Notes: a model not told the origin generated them from the sequence alone. Positions 18,176-26,985 are shown, numbered from the stretch's first letter. The stretch: 38,590 bases of DNA from Caballeronia mineralivorans PML1(12) (GCF_001028175.1 NZ_AEJF01000004.1:1-38590), one strand, 5' to 3'. Made by a program: numbers and translations.

Positions 18176-19081
18176 ATGAGCACGTTCGATGTACGGATCG
18201 GCATCAATCCGCTGTCATGGATGAACGACGACCTGCCCTCGCTTGGCGGTGAGACCCCGCTGAGCGTGGCCCTGACCGAAGGCAAGAAGATCGGTTACGA
18301 AGGCTTCGAGTTGGGCAACAAATTCCCGCGCGAACCGCAAGCGCTGAAAACGCTGCTCGCCGGGTATGACCTTGCGCTGGTCTCCGGATGGTATTCCGGG
18401 CGGCTCGCCGAACGCAGTGCGGAGGATGAGATCGCGGCCGTAGGTCCGCATCTCGACCTGCTTGCGAAAAACGGGGCGACGGTGATGGTCTACGGCGAAG
18501 TCTCGGACTCGATCCAGGGTTCGCCGCGGCCGCTGTATCAGCGCCCGCGTTTCTTCTCCGATGATCGCTGGAATGAGTACGCAAAGCGCCTGAACACCTT
18601 CGCGGAATACACCCTCTCCAAAGGCGTTCGTGTCGCGTATCACCATCACATGGGCGCGTATGTGGAGACGCCTGCGGACGTCGATCGCCTGATGAGCCTC
18701 ACCAACGACGCCGTCGGCCTGCTCTTCGACGCCGGCCACATCACGTTCGCCGGCGGCGATCCGCTGGTTATGCTGGAGAAGCACATTGCACGCGTTTGCC
18801 ATGTGCATTGCAAGGACGTGCGGCCAGAAATCATCAAGCTTGCGCGTAACCGGAACTGGAGCTTTCTGGAAGCGGTGATCAACGGCGCGTTCACCGTTCC
18901 CGGCGATGGCGCGGTGGATTTTCCATCGATCATCGCTCGATTGAAGAAGCAGGGTTATCGCGGCTGGCTCGTGGTCGAAGCAGAACAGGATCCCGTCATT
19001 GCAACAAGTTATGCGTATGCCGAGAAAGGCTACAAGACGCTGCGCTCGCTCGTCGAAGAAACGCTTCAGGAGGCAATATGA
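18176..19081 (+). CDS. iolE: Myo-inosose-2 dehydratase
   Basis: This 301-residue TIM-barrel enzyme of the AP-endonuclease-2/xylose-isomerase-like family removes water from 2-keto-myo-inositol. Supporting segments are the N-terminal GINPLSWMNDDLP, the EGFELGNKFP metal-site strand near residue 43, AYHHHMGAYVETP near 155 and FDAGHITFAGGDP near 188. The AAGGA ribosome-binding site lies within the last codons of iolD. The stop overlaps the iolB start by four bases (ATGA). Confidence 0.94.
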   Translation: MSTFDVRIGINPLSWMNDDLPSLGGETPLSVALTEGKKIGYEGFELGNKFPREPQALKTLLAGYDLALVSGWYSGRLAERSAEDEIAAVGPHLDLLAKNGATVMVYGEVSDSIQGSPRPLYQRPRFFSDDRWNEYAKRLNTFAEYTLSKGVRVAYHHHMGAYVETPADVDRLMSLTNDAVGLLFDAGHITFAGGDPLVMLEKHIARVCHVHCKDVRPEIIKLARNRNWSFLEAVINGAFTVPGDGAVDFPSIIARLKKQGYRGWLVVEAEQDPVIATSYAYAEKGYKTLRSLVEETLQEAI

Positions 19082-19884
19082 GCCTGCTAGTCAAGGCATC
19101 GCGCGAAGGCCAGACCATCGCGCGCGTGACACCGGAAACCGCTTTGTGGAAACACGTGGGGTTCGCTGCTTACCGCCTGGAAGCCGGCGACATCGTGCAT
19201 GTGCATGAAGCGCAGCGCGAAGTATGCATCGTCGTGTTGTCGGGGACGGTGAGCATAGAAGCGGGCGAATACAAATGGGAGAAACTCGGCTTGCGCGACA
19301 GCGTGTTCGAGGACACCGCGCCCTACGCCGTGTATCTGCCGCCCAAGCTCGCCGCGACCGTTCGCGCAGATCGTGATGCGGAGATTGGCGTGGCGAGCGC
19401 ACCCGCCACAGGCAAATATCCGGCGCGCTTGATCGAGCCGTCGCAGATGAAACGCTCAACCCGTGGCAAAGGCGCGAATACGCGATACGTCTGCGATATT
19501 CTTCCGCAAACCGAACCCGCCGAGGGCTTGCTGGTAGTGGAAGTGAAGACCCCCGGCGGCCATGCTTCCAGCTACCCTCCGCACAAGCACGACAAGGACA
19601 ATGTGCCCGTGGAGAGCTCGCTTGAGGAGACTTATTATCATCGGTTGAATCCGCCGCAAGGGTTTGCGTTCCAGCGCGTCTATACCGATGAACGCGATCT
19701 CGATGAAACCATGGCCGTTGAAGATCATGACGTTGTCATGGTGCCGCGCGGTTATCACCCGGTGGTGGTGCCGTATGGTTACGACAACTACTACCTGAAC
19801 GTAATGGCTGGCGACAAACGGACCTGGCATTTCAAGAACGATCCAAAGCACGAATGGATCGTGGAGCGGGATAGCAAGGCCTAA
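19078..19884 (+). CDS. iolB: 5-deoxy-glucuronate isomerase
   Basis: This 268-residue bicupin enzyme isomerises 5-deoxy-D-glucuronate to 5-dehydro-2-deoxy-D-gluconate, the substrate of IolC. Family markers are PPHKHD near residue 166, the LEETYYHR segment near 181 and the C-terminal PRGYHPVVVPYGYDNYYLN, which carry the metal-ligand histidines. Its ATG follows a perfect AGGAGG and overlaps the iolE stop. It is the last gene of the rightward inositol operon; only four bases separate its stop from the stop of the convergent livF-like gene, and no terminator is visible there. Confidence 0.94.
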   Translation: MSLLVKASREGQTIARVTPETALWKHVGFAAYRLEAGDIVHVHEAQREVCIVVLSGTVSIEAGEYKWEKLGLRDSVFEDTAPYAVYLPPKLAATVRADRDAEIGVASAPATGKYPARLIEPSQMKRSTRGKGANTRYVCDILPQTEPAEGLLVVEVKTPGGHASSYPPHKHDKDNVPVESSLEETYYHRLNPPQGFAFQRVYTDERDLDETMAVEDHDVVMVPRGYHPVVVPYGYDNYYLNVMAGDKRTWHFKNDPKHEWIVERDSKA

Positions 19885-19888
19885 GCGC

Positions 19889-20593
19889 TCATCCGCCGAT
19901 AGAGAGCCATTCGTTTCTTAAGCGCTCGTTGGCGGCGAGCGCGTCGGGCGTGTCGTCGAAGACGATTGCGCCGTGGCCCATCACGGCGACGCGTGTGGCC
20001 AGATCGCGCGCAATCGTCATGCGTTGTTCGATCAACAGGATCGCCACGCCACGCTCCCGCAAGCTCTTCAGACATGCAGCAACCTGCGTCACGACTTGCG
20101 GCGCGAGTCCTTCGGTCGGTTCATCGACGATCACGAACGATGGGTCGCCCATCAAGGTCCGGGCAAGTGCGAGCATTTGCTGTTCGCCGCCTGACAACAT
20201 CCCCGCCTTCACGGTCGCACGTTCTTGCAACACGGGGAAAAGCTGCTCCGCGTCGTTGATCGTAAAACGTGATCCGCCCGGCTTCATGCCAAGCAGCAGG
20301 TTCTCGCGCACGCTTAACGTCGGGAAAACGTCGCGCTGTTCGGGCACGTAACCGACGCCCATGCGCGCGATCGCGTATGGGCGCTTGCCGATCATCGATA
20401 CCCCGCGAAAGTTCGCCAAACCTTGCGCGTGCACGAGTCCCGTCAACGCCTTCGCGAGCGTCGAACGCCCCGAACCGTTGCGTCCCGCCAGTGCAACGAT
20501 CTCGCCTTCGCCAATGCACAAGCTCACGCCATGCAGCACATGACTCGCGCCATACCATGCGTTCAAACCATCGATTTCAAGCAGTATCGTCAT
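19889..20593 (-). CDS. LivF-type ABC transporter ATPase with an Arg-for-Lys Walker A
   Basis: This 234-residue ATPase is the LivF-like half of a hydrophobic-amino-acid-type (HAAT) importer. The signature LSGGE (residues 133-137) and Walker B VDEPTEGL (Asp157, Glu158) are normal. The Walker A loop reads GRNGSGRST, residues 37-45, with Arg43 in place of the invariant lysine; the codon is CGT, so one base change does not restore lysine. Its start overlaps the livG-like stop (ATGA). It is the last gene of a leftward operon and ends four bases from iolB. Substrate is unknown. Confidence 0.88.
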   Translation of the reverse strand: MTILLEIDGLNAWYGASHVLHGVSLCIGEGEIVALAGRNGSGRSTLAKALTGLVHAQGLANFRGVSMIGKRPYAIARMGVGYVPEQRDVFPTLSVRENLLLGMKPGGSRFTINDAEQLFPVLQERATVKAGMLSGGEQQMLALARTLMGDPSFVIVDEPTEGLAPQVVTQVAACLKSLRERGVAILLIEQRMTIARDLATRVAVMGHGAIVFDDTPDALAANERLRNEWLSIGG

Positions 20594-21330
20594 GGTGTTT
20601 CGCCGAGATAGGCTGTGCGAACTGCTGTGTTCGCCGCGATTTCAGCGGGCGTTCCTGTCGCGATTACGCGGCCTTGCACGAGCACCGAGATGCGATCGGC
20701 GAGCGCGAACACCGCTTCCATGTCGTGCTCCACGATCAGCAATGTCCTGCCCTGCGTCGTCTCACGAATCAACGCAAGCGCACGAGCGGCTTCCGCGCGA
20801 TTCATGCCGGCTGTGGGTTCATCGAGCAGCAGCACGGACGCGCCCGTGGCGAGCGCGAGGCCCAGATCGAGAGCGCGCAATTCCGCGTAGCTGAGACTGG
20901 TGGCGAGTTCATCGCGGCGCTCCGCTAAGCCGATAGCCTCAATCACTCGCTGCGCCTCCTGATCGATCACACCCGAACGGACCCATCGATCCCTCCACGT
21001 AGCCGCGCGAGAACCCAGCACTGCGCAACGAACGTTATCGTGGACGGTGAGACCGGTGAACACGCTAGTGGTCTGGAAGCTGCGCGCAAGGCCTTTGCGC
21101 CCAAGCCTATGAGCCGGCGCTCCCGTAACGTCGACGCCGTTCAACGCGATGTGGCCGCTTGTCGGCTGGGTGCGTCCCGCGATGAGATCAAACAAGGTCG
21201 ATTTACCCGCACCGTTCGGACCGATCAACGCATGGCGCTCGCCCTGACGAATGGTCAAATCGACGCCGCGCAGAATCTCGGTTGCGCCGAAACGCTTCGT
21301 GATCTGCTTGAGTTCGAGCGCAGTGTTCAT
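20590..21330 (-). CDS. LivG-type ABC transporter ATPase with a degenerate signature motif
   Basis: This 246-residue ATPase is the LivG-like half of the importer. Walker A is intact (GPNGAGKST, Lys43) and Walker B reads LLLDEPTAG (Asp170, Glu171). The ABC signature is LSYAE (residues 146-150): the second glycine of the LSGGQ motif, kept as LSYGE or LAYGQ in most LivG proteins, is Ala149 here. I chose the ATG at 21330 because it overlaps the permease stop as ATGA; an upstream in-frame start at 21396 would overlap the permease by 70 bases. Confidence 0.88.
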   Translation of the reverse strand: MNTALELKQITKRFGATEILRGVDLTIRQGERHALIGPNGAGKSTLFDLIAGRTQPTSGHIALNGVDVTGAPAHRLGRKGLARSFQTTSVFTGLTVHDNVRCAVLGSRAATWRDRWVRSGVIDQEAQRVIEAIGLAERRDELATSLSYAELRALDLGLALATGASVLLLDEPTAGMNRAEAARALALIRETTQGRTLLIVEHDMEAVFALADRISVLVQGRVIATGTPAEIAANTAVRTAYLGETP

Positions 21331-22502
21331 CGTGCGCTCCGGGCTTGCCGGGTGAATAGAATCGCGGCTAAGGCGCTTAAGAAAGCGAAACACCACGCAG
21401 CGACATGCCGGCCATCGAGCAGAAAGCCTGCGACATGCGCGAGGCCGTCGCCGTGGCTATCGAATTGAAGTGCGTAGACGAGTTCCAGAGCGATGACCGT
21501 TGCAAGCGTCCATGCAACGGCAGCGCACATGGCAAACGCTATGCCTAGGAAACCATCACGTGATCGTGCAGCAATAAAACCCGCCAAACCCTTCGGCGCC
21601 ACGACCACGACCCACATAAAAAACAGCCCGAGGTATGCCACCCAAGCGGCAGACACACTCGCCACCGCCACGCTGAAAAACGTGAGTACCACCGCGCCTA
21701 ATACCGGCCCGAAGAACGTCGCGGTCCCACCGATCACAGCAGCAATCAGCACGCTCCCCGAACGCGCCAACCCTACCCCTTCCGCCGATGCCAGCTCCAC
21801 ATTGATCAGCCCAAGCCCGCCCGCCACGCCCGCGAAAAACGCGGCCACGATGACCATGGTGAAGCGCACGCGACGCGGATCGAAGCCGATAGCAGCGGCA
21901 CGCACGGGGTTATCGCGGACCGCATTCGCCACACGCATGAACGGCGTTCGCGAGAACACGAACATGGCGATACATGCCAATACGCACCATCCGGCGATCA
22001 ACGTATAGGCCTGAATCGCAGGCCCGAAGTTCAAGCCGGCAACCGCGGGGCCACTCGTACGATCGATGGAAACGCCGCCCTCGCCGCCGAACCAACCCGG
22101 CACGAGCCACACGCCCGCCGCCACCAGTTCGCCGATACCGAGCGTGATCATCGCGAATGTGGTGCCGGCGCGGCGCGTTGAAAAGAAGCCAAAGACGACT
22201 CCCACCAGCGCCGCAGCTAAACCGCCGATCAACGGTAATAAAGGCAGCGGCACGGGGTATCGATTGAAGAGTTGCGCAGCGGCAAATGCGCCAAGACCAG
22301 CATACACGGCGTGCCCGAACGACAGCAAACCTGTCTCGCCAAGCAGCAGATTGAATGAGAGAGCGAACACGATCATCGTCGCGGTCTGCGCGAGGTAGGC
22401 GAGCAGCCAGCTTTGTGAGGTGAAGACCGGCGGCAACGCAAGACCAGCCACAAGCAGCAGCCACGGAAGCGCGTGAGGATAAGCGAAGCGCGGCTTAAAC
22501 AT
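21327..22502 (-). CDS. LivM-type ABC transporter permease with C-terminal extension
   Basis: This 391-residue inner-membrane permease has the LivM core: LAQTATMIVFALSFNLLLG with GLLSFGHA, and the GGTATFFGPVLGA motif. After the usual end of the family (…KGLAGFIAARSRD, about residue 316) about 75 further residues carry two more hydrophobic segments. Similar tails occur in some proteobacterial LivM proteins. The ATG at 22502 lies eight bases inside the end of the livH-like gene. It pairs with LivH to form the channel. Confidence 0.87.
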   Translation of the reverse strand: MFKPRFAYPHALPWLLLVAGLALPPVFTSQSWLLAYLAQTATMIVFALSFNLLLGETGLLSFGHAVYAGLGAFAAAQLFNRYPVPLPLLPLIGGLAAALVGVVFGFFSTRRAGTTFAMITLGIGELVAAGVWLVPGWFGGEGGVSIDRTSGPAVAGLNFGPAIQAYTLIAGWCVLACIAMFVFSRTPFMRVANAVRDNPVRAAAIGFDPRRVRFTMVIVAAFFAGVAGGLGLINVELASAEGVGLARSGSVLIAAVIGGTATFFGPVLGAVVLTFFSVAVASVSAAWVAYLGLFFMWVVVVAPKGLAGFIAARSRDGFLGIAFAMCAAVAWTLATVIALELVYALQFDSHGDGLAHVAGFLLDGRHVAAWCFAFLSALAAILFTRQARSAR

Positions 22503-23448
22503 CGTCGTCGCCACGTTGCCCGAAAAGTCCACGAGGCCGCAGCGCGAGCATCGCGACGAGCAACACATACGGAAGCACGGGCGCGATCTGCGCGACGCTC
22601 AGCGAAGCCCATGCGGGCGGCAACACAGCGCCCGCAAAACCGGCGAGGCTACCGAGCGACAACGTAGTCCCGACCGCAAACGTCTGCACGCAGCCGATCA
22701 GAAGCGATGCCGCCAGCGCCCCGCCCACCGACCCGAGCCCACCCACGACCACGACGACAAACACAATCGGTCCGATGTTCTCGGCCATTGAAGGTTCGAT
22801 CACGAATAGTGGCGCGCCGATCACGCCGGCCAGCGCGGCGAGCGCCGTGCCAGTTGAAAACACCAACGTAAACACGCGCGGCACGTTGTGCCCAAGCGTC
22901 TCGACAGTTGCCGCGTGCGTAAGCGCGGCGCGTACAACGAGTCCGATTCGCGACACTCGCAGCACCACGTACAAAGCCAGCAACATCGCCAGCGACACAC
23001 CCATCATGAACGCGCGATAGCGAGGGAAAGCCGCGCCATAAAACGTGAACAACGAACCATCGAGAGAGGAAGGAACAACAGCGTTGAATGGCGCAAGGCC
23101 CCAAATCAACTTGACCGCTTCAGCGATCAGGTAAGCCGCGCCGAAGGTCAGCAAAAGCTCGGCGAGCGCCCCGCGCGTTTCTATCCGGCGCAATAACAAA
23201 CGCTCGAACAAACCACCGAGCGCGCCAACCAATAGCGGCGAGACGATCAACGCAAACCAGAAGCCCCCATGCGCCGCGAGCGCGTAACCCACATACGCGC
23301 CGAGCATATAAAAACTCGCATGCGCGAAGTTGAGCACGCCCATCATGCTGAAAATCAGCGTCAGTCCTGCTGACAGCATGAACAGCAGCAACCCGACGCT
23401 CACTCCATTCAGAAGATTGGTCGCGAACCACTGAACGAACGAGCTCAC
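22495..23448 (-). CDS. LivH-type ABC transporter permease
   Basis: This 317-residue inner-membrane permease has the LivH pattern: N-terminal NGVSVGLLLFMLSAGLTLIF with MGVLNFAHASFYMLGAY, and a later VVVVGGLGSVGGALAASLLIG loop. About eight hydrophobic segments are visible. The start is a GTG at 23448, 11 bases after the thioesterase stop. No periplasmic binding protein gene is present in the operon. Confidence 0.88.
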   Translation of the reverse strand: MSSFVQWFATNLLNGVSVGLLLFMLSAGLTLIFSMMGVLNFAHASFYMLGAYVGYALAAHGGFWFALIVSPLLVGALGGLFERLLLRRIETRGALAELLLTFGAAYLIAEAVKLIWGLAPFNAVVPSSLDGSLFTFYGAAFPRYRAFMMGVSLAMLLALYVVLRVSRIGLVVRAALTHAATVETLGHNVPRVFTLVFSTGTALAALAGVIGAPLFVIEPSMAENIGPIVFVVVVVGGLGSVGGALAASLLIGCVQTFAVGTTLSLGSLAGFAGAVLPPAWASLSVAQIAPVLPYVLLVAMLALRPRGLFGQRGDDDV

Positions 23449-23459
23449 GTTGCGCGAGC

Positions 23460-23906
23460 CTACCCTGCAACAACGGTAACGAGCGGCTTGAGCGCCGCAA
23501 CCAGCGCTTCCGGCAAAGGAGCCGGACGACGCGTGTCGCGATCCACGTAGACGTGCACAAAATGCCCTTGCGCCGCGGGTTGCTCCGAGCCCGCGCTGAA
23601 GATTCCAACCTCGTAACGCACGCTCGTTGTACCGAGCCGCGTCACGCGCAAGCCCGCATCGATACGCTCAGGAAACGCCAGCGAAGCAAAGTAGCTGCAA
23701 TGCGTCTCGACCACGAGTCCGATCGTCTTGCCGGCCTCCAGATCGAGCGCACCGTGCCGGATCAGATACTCGTTCACCACGGTATCGAAGTAGCTGTAAT
23801 ACACCACGTTGTTCACGTGGCCGTAGAGATCGTTATCGGACCAGCGCGTATTGATCGACAGGAAATGCGGATAGTCCGCGCGCGTCGTAGGAACCGGTTT
23901 GCTCAT
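23460..23906 (-). CDS. Acyl-CoA thioesterase, hotdog fold (4HBT family)
   Basis: This 148-residue protein has the 4-hydroxybenzoyl-CoA-thioesterase-type active-site stretch RWSDNDLYGHVNN (residues 21-33), with Asp26 as likely catalytic residue, followed by VVYYSYFD. Family members cleave acyl-CoA thioesters as small oligomers in the cytoplasm. It begins three bases after the alcohol dehydrogenase stop and is followed by the importer genes, so it probably handles a CoA ester from the same compound the importer brings in. The actual acyl group is unknown. Confidence 0.87.
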   Translation of the reverse strand: MSKPVPTTRADYPHFLSINTRWSDNDLYGHVNNVVYYSYFDTVVNEYLIRHGALDLEAGKTIGLVVETHCSYFASLAFPERIDAGLRVTRLGTTSVRYEVGIFSAGSEQPAAQGHFVHVYVDRDTRRPAPLPEALVAALKPLVTVVAG

Positions 23907-23909
23907 GGA

Positions 23910-25064
23910 TCAGAACGACTCCTGCAGCATCCGCCGATAATCGTCCGCACTTGCCTCGCGCGGATTGGTCTTGTGGCAATGATCGGCGAGCGCGCCCTTG
24001 ATCACCTTGTCGAACATGCTTTGCTCCACGCCCATTTGCGAAAGACGCGTCGGCAGGCCAAGACGCTCGGTCATGTCGTGGACAGCTTGAGCAAGATCGG
24101 CATCGGCGGGAAGATTCATGACGCGGCGCATCCGCGCAAAACGCTTGTCGGCCACCACGCTCGGCGCGCTTTCGTTAAAGCGCAGCACAGCGGGCAAAAC
24201 GACCGCGTTCAGCGTGCCATGATGCAGCCCGGTGCGGCCGTTAATGACCAGTCCGCCCAGCGGATGCGACAGCGAATGCACACAGCCGAGACCCTTCTGG
24301 AACGCCATGGCGCCCTGCATCGACGCGCTCATCATGTTCAGGCGTGCATCGCGATCCTGGCCGTCGTGCGTCGCCCGTTCGATATGAGCCCAAGCGCGCT
24401 CGAGCCCATCCAGCGCGATGCCGTCGGCGGGCGGATTGAACGCCGGCGCGAGAAACGTTTCGATGCAATGTGCGATCGCGTCCATGCCGGTCGCGGCCGT
24501 GAGCATGGGCGGCAAGCCCAGCGTCAATGACGGATCGCAGATAGCCGACTTGGGCAGCAGATGCCACGAGTGAAAGCCGAGCTTGCGGCCATCGTCGAGA
24601 ATAATGATTGCTCCGCGTGCCACTTCGCTGCCCGTGCCCGATGTGGTCGGAACAGCGATCAGCGGCGCGGCCTGAGCGGTGATCTTGTTACTGCCGCCTT
24701 CGATGGTTGCGTACTCGGTCAGCGTCCCCGGATGCGTCGCCGCAATCGCCACGCCCTTCGCCAGATCGATGGACGAACCGCCGCCCACCGCGATCAGGCC
24801 ATCGCAAGCTTCGCTGTTGTAGAGCGCGGCGGCTTTCATCACCATCGCTTCGGTCGGGTTCGACGGGGTTTCATCGAAGATGGGAACAGCGCCCGCATCC
24901 AGATTCATCGCCTGGACGGTTTGCGATACCAGCCCCGCGGCCAGGACGCCTTTGTCCGTGATGACCAGCGGCCGCTTGATGCCGACGCGCGCGCATTCGC
25001 TGTCGAGCATGCCGAGCGCGTCGTAACCGAGATGGATGTGGGTGACGTAGAAGATGAAGGCCAT
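23910..25064 (-). CDS. Iron-containing (group III) alcohol dehydrogenase
   Basis: This 384-residue NAD(P)-dependent dehydrogenase has the GGGSSIDLAKG nucleotide loop near residue 95 and the PTTSGTGSEV motif near 140. The metal ligands are visible in TGMDAIAHCIE (Asp and His near 195-199), SLSHPLGG and LHHGTLNA. It interconverts an alcohol and an aldehyde or ketone; the substrate is not readable. It is the first gene of the leftward unit with the thioesterase and LivHMGF-type importer. The ATG has no strong Shine-Dalgarno sequence. Confidence 0.9.
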   Translation of the reverse strand: MAFIFYVTHIHLGYDALGMLDSECARVGIKRPLVITDKGVLAAGLVSQTVQAMNLDAGAVPIFDETPSNPTEAMVMKAAALYNSEACDGLIAVGGGSSIDLAKGVAIAATHPGTLTEYATIEGGSNKITAQAAPLIAVPTTSGTGSEVARGAIIILDDGRKLGFHSWHLLPKSAICDPSLTLGLPPMLTAATGMDAIAHCIETFLAPAFNPPADGIALDGLERAWAHIERATHDGQDRDARLNMMSASMQGAMAFQKGLGCVHSLSHPLGGLVINGRTGLHHGTLNAVVLPAVLRFNESAPSVVADKRFARMRRVMNLPADADLAQAVHDMTERLGLPTRLSQMGVEQSMFDKVIKGALADHCHKTNPREASADDYRRMLQESF

Positions 25065-25153
25065 GACATGTGTCCGCGGTTGAGTGAGGCGTCCGGCATG
25101 TTAGAAGGCCGACGGGGACCGCGTCAATTCATGCTAACGATGCCCTTACGCCG

Positions 25154-25684
25154 TCACTGCCCCGGACGGTCCACATATTCCACTGCCAGGCCGCGCCGGC
25201 GCATCCATTCCGCCACGGCATGACCCGTTCCCGCGCGCCACGGCCGAAGTTTTGCCGGCTCGACTAGTCGATATTCGAGCAATTCCGGCGACAGCGCGAT
25301 CGTGCCATTGGCCTTCACGTGATACGCGATAATCAGCTCGTTCTTGCGGATGAATTCGTACACGCCGACCAGTTCCACCGATTCCGCGACGAGCGACGTT
25401 TCCTCGCGCACTTCCCGGGCGATGCCCGCCTCGGGCGTCTCGCCGTTCTCGAGAAAACCCGTGATCAGCGCGAACATGCCCTCGACCCACGCCGCGTTGC
25501 GCGCGAGCAGGATCTTGCCCTCGTACTCCACGATCGCCGCGACCACCGGCAGCGGATTGTTCCAGTGCACGAAGCCGCACTCCGGGTCCGGACACGCGAG
25601 GCGCACACGCCCGCCTTCGTGACTGGCATCGGCACGTTCGACCAGCTTGTTGGCATCGCGCGGACAGAAATGGTATTCGATCAT
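25154..25684 (-). CDS. Nudix hydrolase with N-terminal zinc ribbon
   Basis: This 176-residue protein has a zinc-ribbon-like start (FCPRD, then ACPDPECGF; cysteines near residues 6, 30 and 35) and a complete Nudix box (GFLENGE, then REVREET) in residues about 75-97. Such proteins hydrolyse nucleoside-diphosphate derivatives such as NADH or ADP-ribose; the zinc ribbon recalls NudC. The start is the ATG at 25684, 25 bases after the threonine aldolase stop, which suggests one transcript. Upstream in-frame ATGs would overlap the aldolase gene. Confidence 0.88.
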   Translation of the reverse strand: MIEYHFCPRDANKLVERADASHEGGRVRLACPDPECGFVHWNNPLPVVAAIVEYEGKILLARNAAWVEGMFALITGFLENGETPEAGIAREVREETSLVAESVELVGVYEFIRKNELIIAYHVKANGTIALSPELLEYRLVEPAKLRPWRAGTGHAVAEWMRRRGLAVEYVDRPGQ

Positions 25685-25709
25685 GGTCTGAGGTTGGAAA
25701 ATCGAAAAG

Positions 25710-26744
25710 TCAGTGGGCGGCGCAAAGTGCGCGGATCTCGGCGGTGAACTGTTCCACCGTTTCCGGCAGCGTGTCCCACGCACACATGAACCGGCAGCCG
25801 CCTGAACCGATGAACTGATAAAACTTCCAGCCCTGGTTGCGCAGCGCCTGCGCCACCTGTGGCGGCAACTCGGCGAACACCGCGTTGCCCTGCGGCTTGA
25901 ACATCACCTTCACGCCTTCTATGCCTTCTAGCCGCTCGGCCATCAATTGCGCCATTGCATTGGCGTGGCGCGCGTTGCGCAGCCAGACATCGTTATTGAG
26001 CAGGCCGAGCCAGGGCGCCGAGATAAAACGCATCTTCGACGCAAGCTGCCCCGCCTGTTTCAGCCGATAGGCAAAGTCCACGGCCAGCGCTTTATCGAAG
26101 AAAATCACTGCCTCGCCGACTGGCAGGCCGTTTTTCGTGCCGCCGAAACACAGCACGTCGACGCCCGCGCGCCACGTGATTTCAGACGGATGCACATTCA
26201 GCGACGCCACCGCGTTCGCAAAACGCGCGCCGTCCATATGCACTTTCAGATGACGGCGTTTTGCAATAGCCGCGATCGCGCGAATTTCTTCGACGCTGTA
26301 GACGGTACCCACTTCCGTGGATTGCGTCAGCGTGACGACCTTGGGTTTCGGATAGTGAATGTCAGCGCGACGCGTGACGATCGCTTCGATGGCATCCGGC
26401 GTGAGCTTTCCGTCAACACCCGGCGCCGTCAGCAATTTCGAACCGCCCGAGAAGAATTCGGGACCACCGCATTCATCGGTTTCGATGTGCGCGAGTTCGT
26501 GACAGATCACCGAGTGATACGACTGGCAGAGCGACGCGAGCGCCAGCGAATTGGCCGCTGTGCCGTTGAAAACGAAGAAGACCTCGCAGTCGGTCTGGAA
26601 CAGGTCGCGGATGCGGTCGCATACACCCTGGGTCCAGGAATCGTCGCCGTAGGCCGGCTCGTGGCCGCTGTTGTTAGCTTCGATCAGCGCGGCGAGCGCT
26701 TCGGGGCAGATGCCGGCGTAGTTGTCGGAGGCAAAATGTTGCAT
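25710..26744 (-). CDS. ltaE: Low-specificity threonine aldolase
   Basis: This 344-residue PLP enzyme splits L-threonine or L-allo-threonine to glycine and acetaldehyde. Fold-type I markers are present: FNGTAAN (60-66, phosphate site), HMDGAR with Asp171 and Arg174, and FGGTKNG with the PLP lysine Lys204. I chose the ATG giving MQHFASDNYAG, the usual N-terminus; an in-frame ATG at 26765 would add seven unlikely residues. It heads a two-gene unit with the zinc-ribbon Nudix protein. E. coli LtaE is similar in length. Confidence 0.9.
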   Translation of the reverse strand: MQHFASDNYAGICPEALAALIEANNSGHEPAYGDDSWTQGVCDRIRDLFQTDCEVFFVFNGTAANSLALASLCQSYHSVICHELAHIETDECGGPEFFSGGSKLLTAPGVDGKLTPDAIEAIVTRRADIHYPKPKVVTLTQSTEVGTVYSVEEIRAIAAIAKRRHLKVHMDGARFANAVASLNVHPSEITWRAGVDVLCFGGTKNGLPVGEAVIFFDKALAVDFAYRLKQAGQLASKMRFISAPWLGLLNNDVWLRNARHANAMAQLMAERLEGIEGVKVMFKPQGNAVFAELPPQVAQALRNQGWKFYQFIGSGGCRFMCAWDTLPETVEQFTAEIRALCAAH

Positions 26745-26782
26745 GCGGTGGGATGACCAGGGCAATGGTGGGCGTGGCCGTC

Positions 26783-26788
26783 ATTTTA
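26783..26788 (-). promoter_or_regulatory. Possible -10 element of the ltaE promoter
   Basis: The minus strand reads CGCTAAAATGAC, a TAAAAT 38 bases before the ATG. No -35 hexamer is visible at normal distance. The rest of 26789-26985 is GC-rich sequence in which I see no gene. Confidence 0.35.
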
Positions 26789-26985
26789 GCGGGTCGCGCG
26801 CGAGTGCGCGGAGACGACAATAAGCGCCACGCCGCTGCTCTCGGGCCGGCTGCCCGGCTACAGGGGGGTTGGCTGGCTGCGGTGGCCTGCTGCGCTTTCT
26901 TGTCCTTTTTGCAAGTCGTGTACCTGTCGATTGGCTTGCGGTTTGGCGATTCACGTATGCGTCAAGACCGCCGCTCCCACGGCCG

